A DNA stretch of 6,531 bases from Acidobacteriota bacterium. GTDB lineage: Bacteria; Acidobacteriota; Terriglobia; Terriglobales; Acidobacteriaceae. The notes under the pieces are model-generated. The model did not search any database. It was given only the letters and a program-made list of their open reading frames with translations, and was not told the origin of the DNA. This document shows positions 6,216 to 6,531 of this stretch, in pieces. Position 1 is the first letter of the stretch, and every line of letters starts with the position of its first letter. A program made the position numbers and the translations under genes. Location of the stretch: assembly GCA_025353435.1 (NCBI GenBank), contig JANXQR010000023.1:1-6531 (forward strand), written 5' to 3'.

Positions 6216-6531
6216 GTGCGAAAATTTCTGCTTGTCTTCCTGCTCTTGATCTCAGCCTCGTGGATTGCAGTGCCTCTTGTGGCTCAGGGTGCACCGCCGC
6301 AGGGTGGTGCCGACCAGCGACATGCCTCGCGCGGCAAAGCGCCGGAAGTCGACGGTCTGGCCGCCATGGGCGCCGCTCACCGCGATCGTGACATGCTCCA
6401 TGGAGGGATCGACGGTCTTGGCGTCCCAGATCCCCAGGACCCCCAGCCACCAGCAGAAATCGCGCCCGCGATAGCCTCGCGGCGGCCGGTTGTGCGGGCC
6501 GACCGAAAGGGTGACGCGCCGTCCCGCGCGC
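6216..6531 (+). CDS. Exported protein, only the signal-peptide region supported; body disrupted or replaced
   Basis: A GTG at 6216 follows the strong ribosome binding site GGGAGGG, and the first 24 residues are a clear signal peptide: basic RK at 2-3, a hydrophobic stretch 4-22 rich in Leu, Val and Ile, and a probable cleavage after LVAQ or VALAQ-like LVA (about residue 23). The frame stays open to the window edge, but only about the first 28-30 codons (to roughly 6300) look like native sequence. Beyond that the reading is a proline-, arginine- and aspartate-rich string antisense to a well-conserved oxidoreductase block on the other strand, and the base composition jumps. The gene is therefore best seen as truncated, or as joined to foreign DNA. 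Its function cannot be told from a signal peptide alone. Confidence 0.5.
   Translation, partial: MRKFLLVFLLLISASWIAVPLVAQGAPPQGGADQRHASRGKAPEVDGLAAMGAAHRDRDMLHGGIDGLGVPDPQDPQPPAEIAPAIASRRPVVRADRKGDAPSRA
6252..6531 (-). pseudogene. NAD(P)/FAD-dependent flavoprotein oxidoreductase fragment, truncated at about 6300
   Basis: Reading from the right edge on the minus strand, 75 codons match, from memory, a conserved part of flavin-containing monooxygenase-like proteins (the group often named 'flavoprotein involved in K+ transport'): AGRRVTLSVGPHNRPPRGYR, then GRDFCWWLGVLGIWD, then EHVTIAVSGAHGGQTVDF, then RGMSLVGT. These proteins normally continue for well over a hundred residues past that point. 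Here the resemblance stops near 6300, and the frame ends at a TGA at 6252-6254 after 17 unrelated codons, which lie antisense to the signal-peptide gene. Codons are strongly G/C-ending (about 65 of 75), unlike the rest of the window. It may be a real truncated gene or the product of a mis-joined assembly. The upstream part, with any FAD-binding GxGxxG, lies outside the window. Confidence 0.6.

Noticed and set aside
1..6531. CRISPR array, tRNA or rRNA gene, toxin-antitoxin or defence system
   Set aside because: No regularly spaced repeats, no tRNA-like cloverleaf or rRNA sequence noticed, and no small gene pair or defence-type domain was found.

Overview
The window looks like a fragment of a soil bacterium's chromosome, most likely an acidobacterium (Terriglobia-type). 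That assignment is an inference from remembered family resemblance of the CRP-type regulator, the AsmA-like protein and the secreted phosphatase, plus moderate GC; it was not tested by a search. There are four intact genes: a secreted phosphoesterase (+), an AsmA-family membrane-anchored protein (-), a short-chain dehydrogenase (-) and a CRP/FNR-family regulator (+). Broken or cut-off material lies at both edges.

Left edge (1-225): the start of an IS66-family insertion sequence pointing out of the window, with the N-terminal 56 codons of its small TnpA-type helix-turn-helix protein and a probable terminal inverted-repeat end at 225. Bases 226-545 hold no convincing gene; they carry several small palindromes ahead of the phosphoesterase.

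Middle (546-4250): the phosphoesterase converges on the AsmA-like gene, with a weak hairpin between them (1728-1757). The dehydrogenase lies upstream of the AsmA-like gene on the same strand. A strong 12-bp terminator hairpin (3443-3473) separates the two, so they are probably separate transcription units. That hairpin also argues for the downstream AsmA start at 3397.

Right half (4251-6531): about 1 kb between the dehydrogenase and the regulator has no recognisable gene, although it contains long overlapping open frames. The CRP-like regulator follows, then a cluster of inverted repeats ending in an intrinsic-terminator-like hairpin. Next comes a GTG-started gene with a clear signal peptide, which is cut abruptly near base 6300. 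The last ~230 bases switch to much higher GC and encode, on the other strand, the end of a conserved block of an NAD(P)/FAD-dependent flavoprotein oxidoreductase that is also truncated at the same point. This reads as a rearrangement junction or a chimeric assembly.

Nothing ties these genes into one pathway, and I do not see a convincing new multi-gene system. The most informative signal is the right-edge junction.
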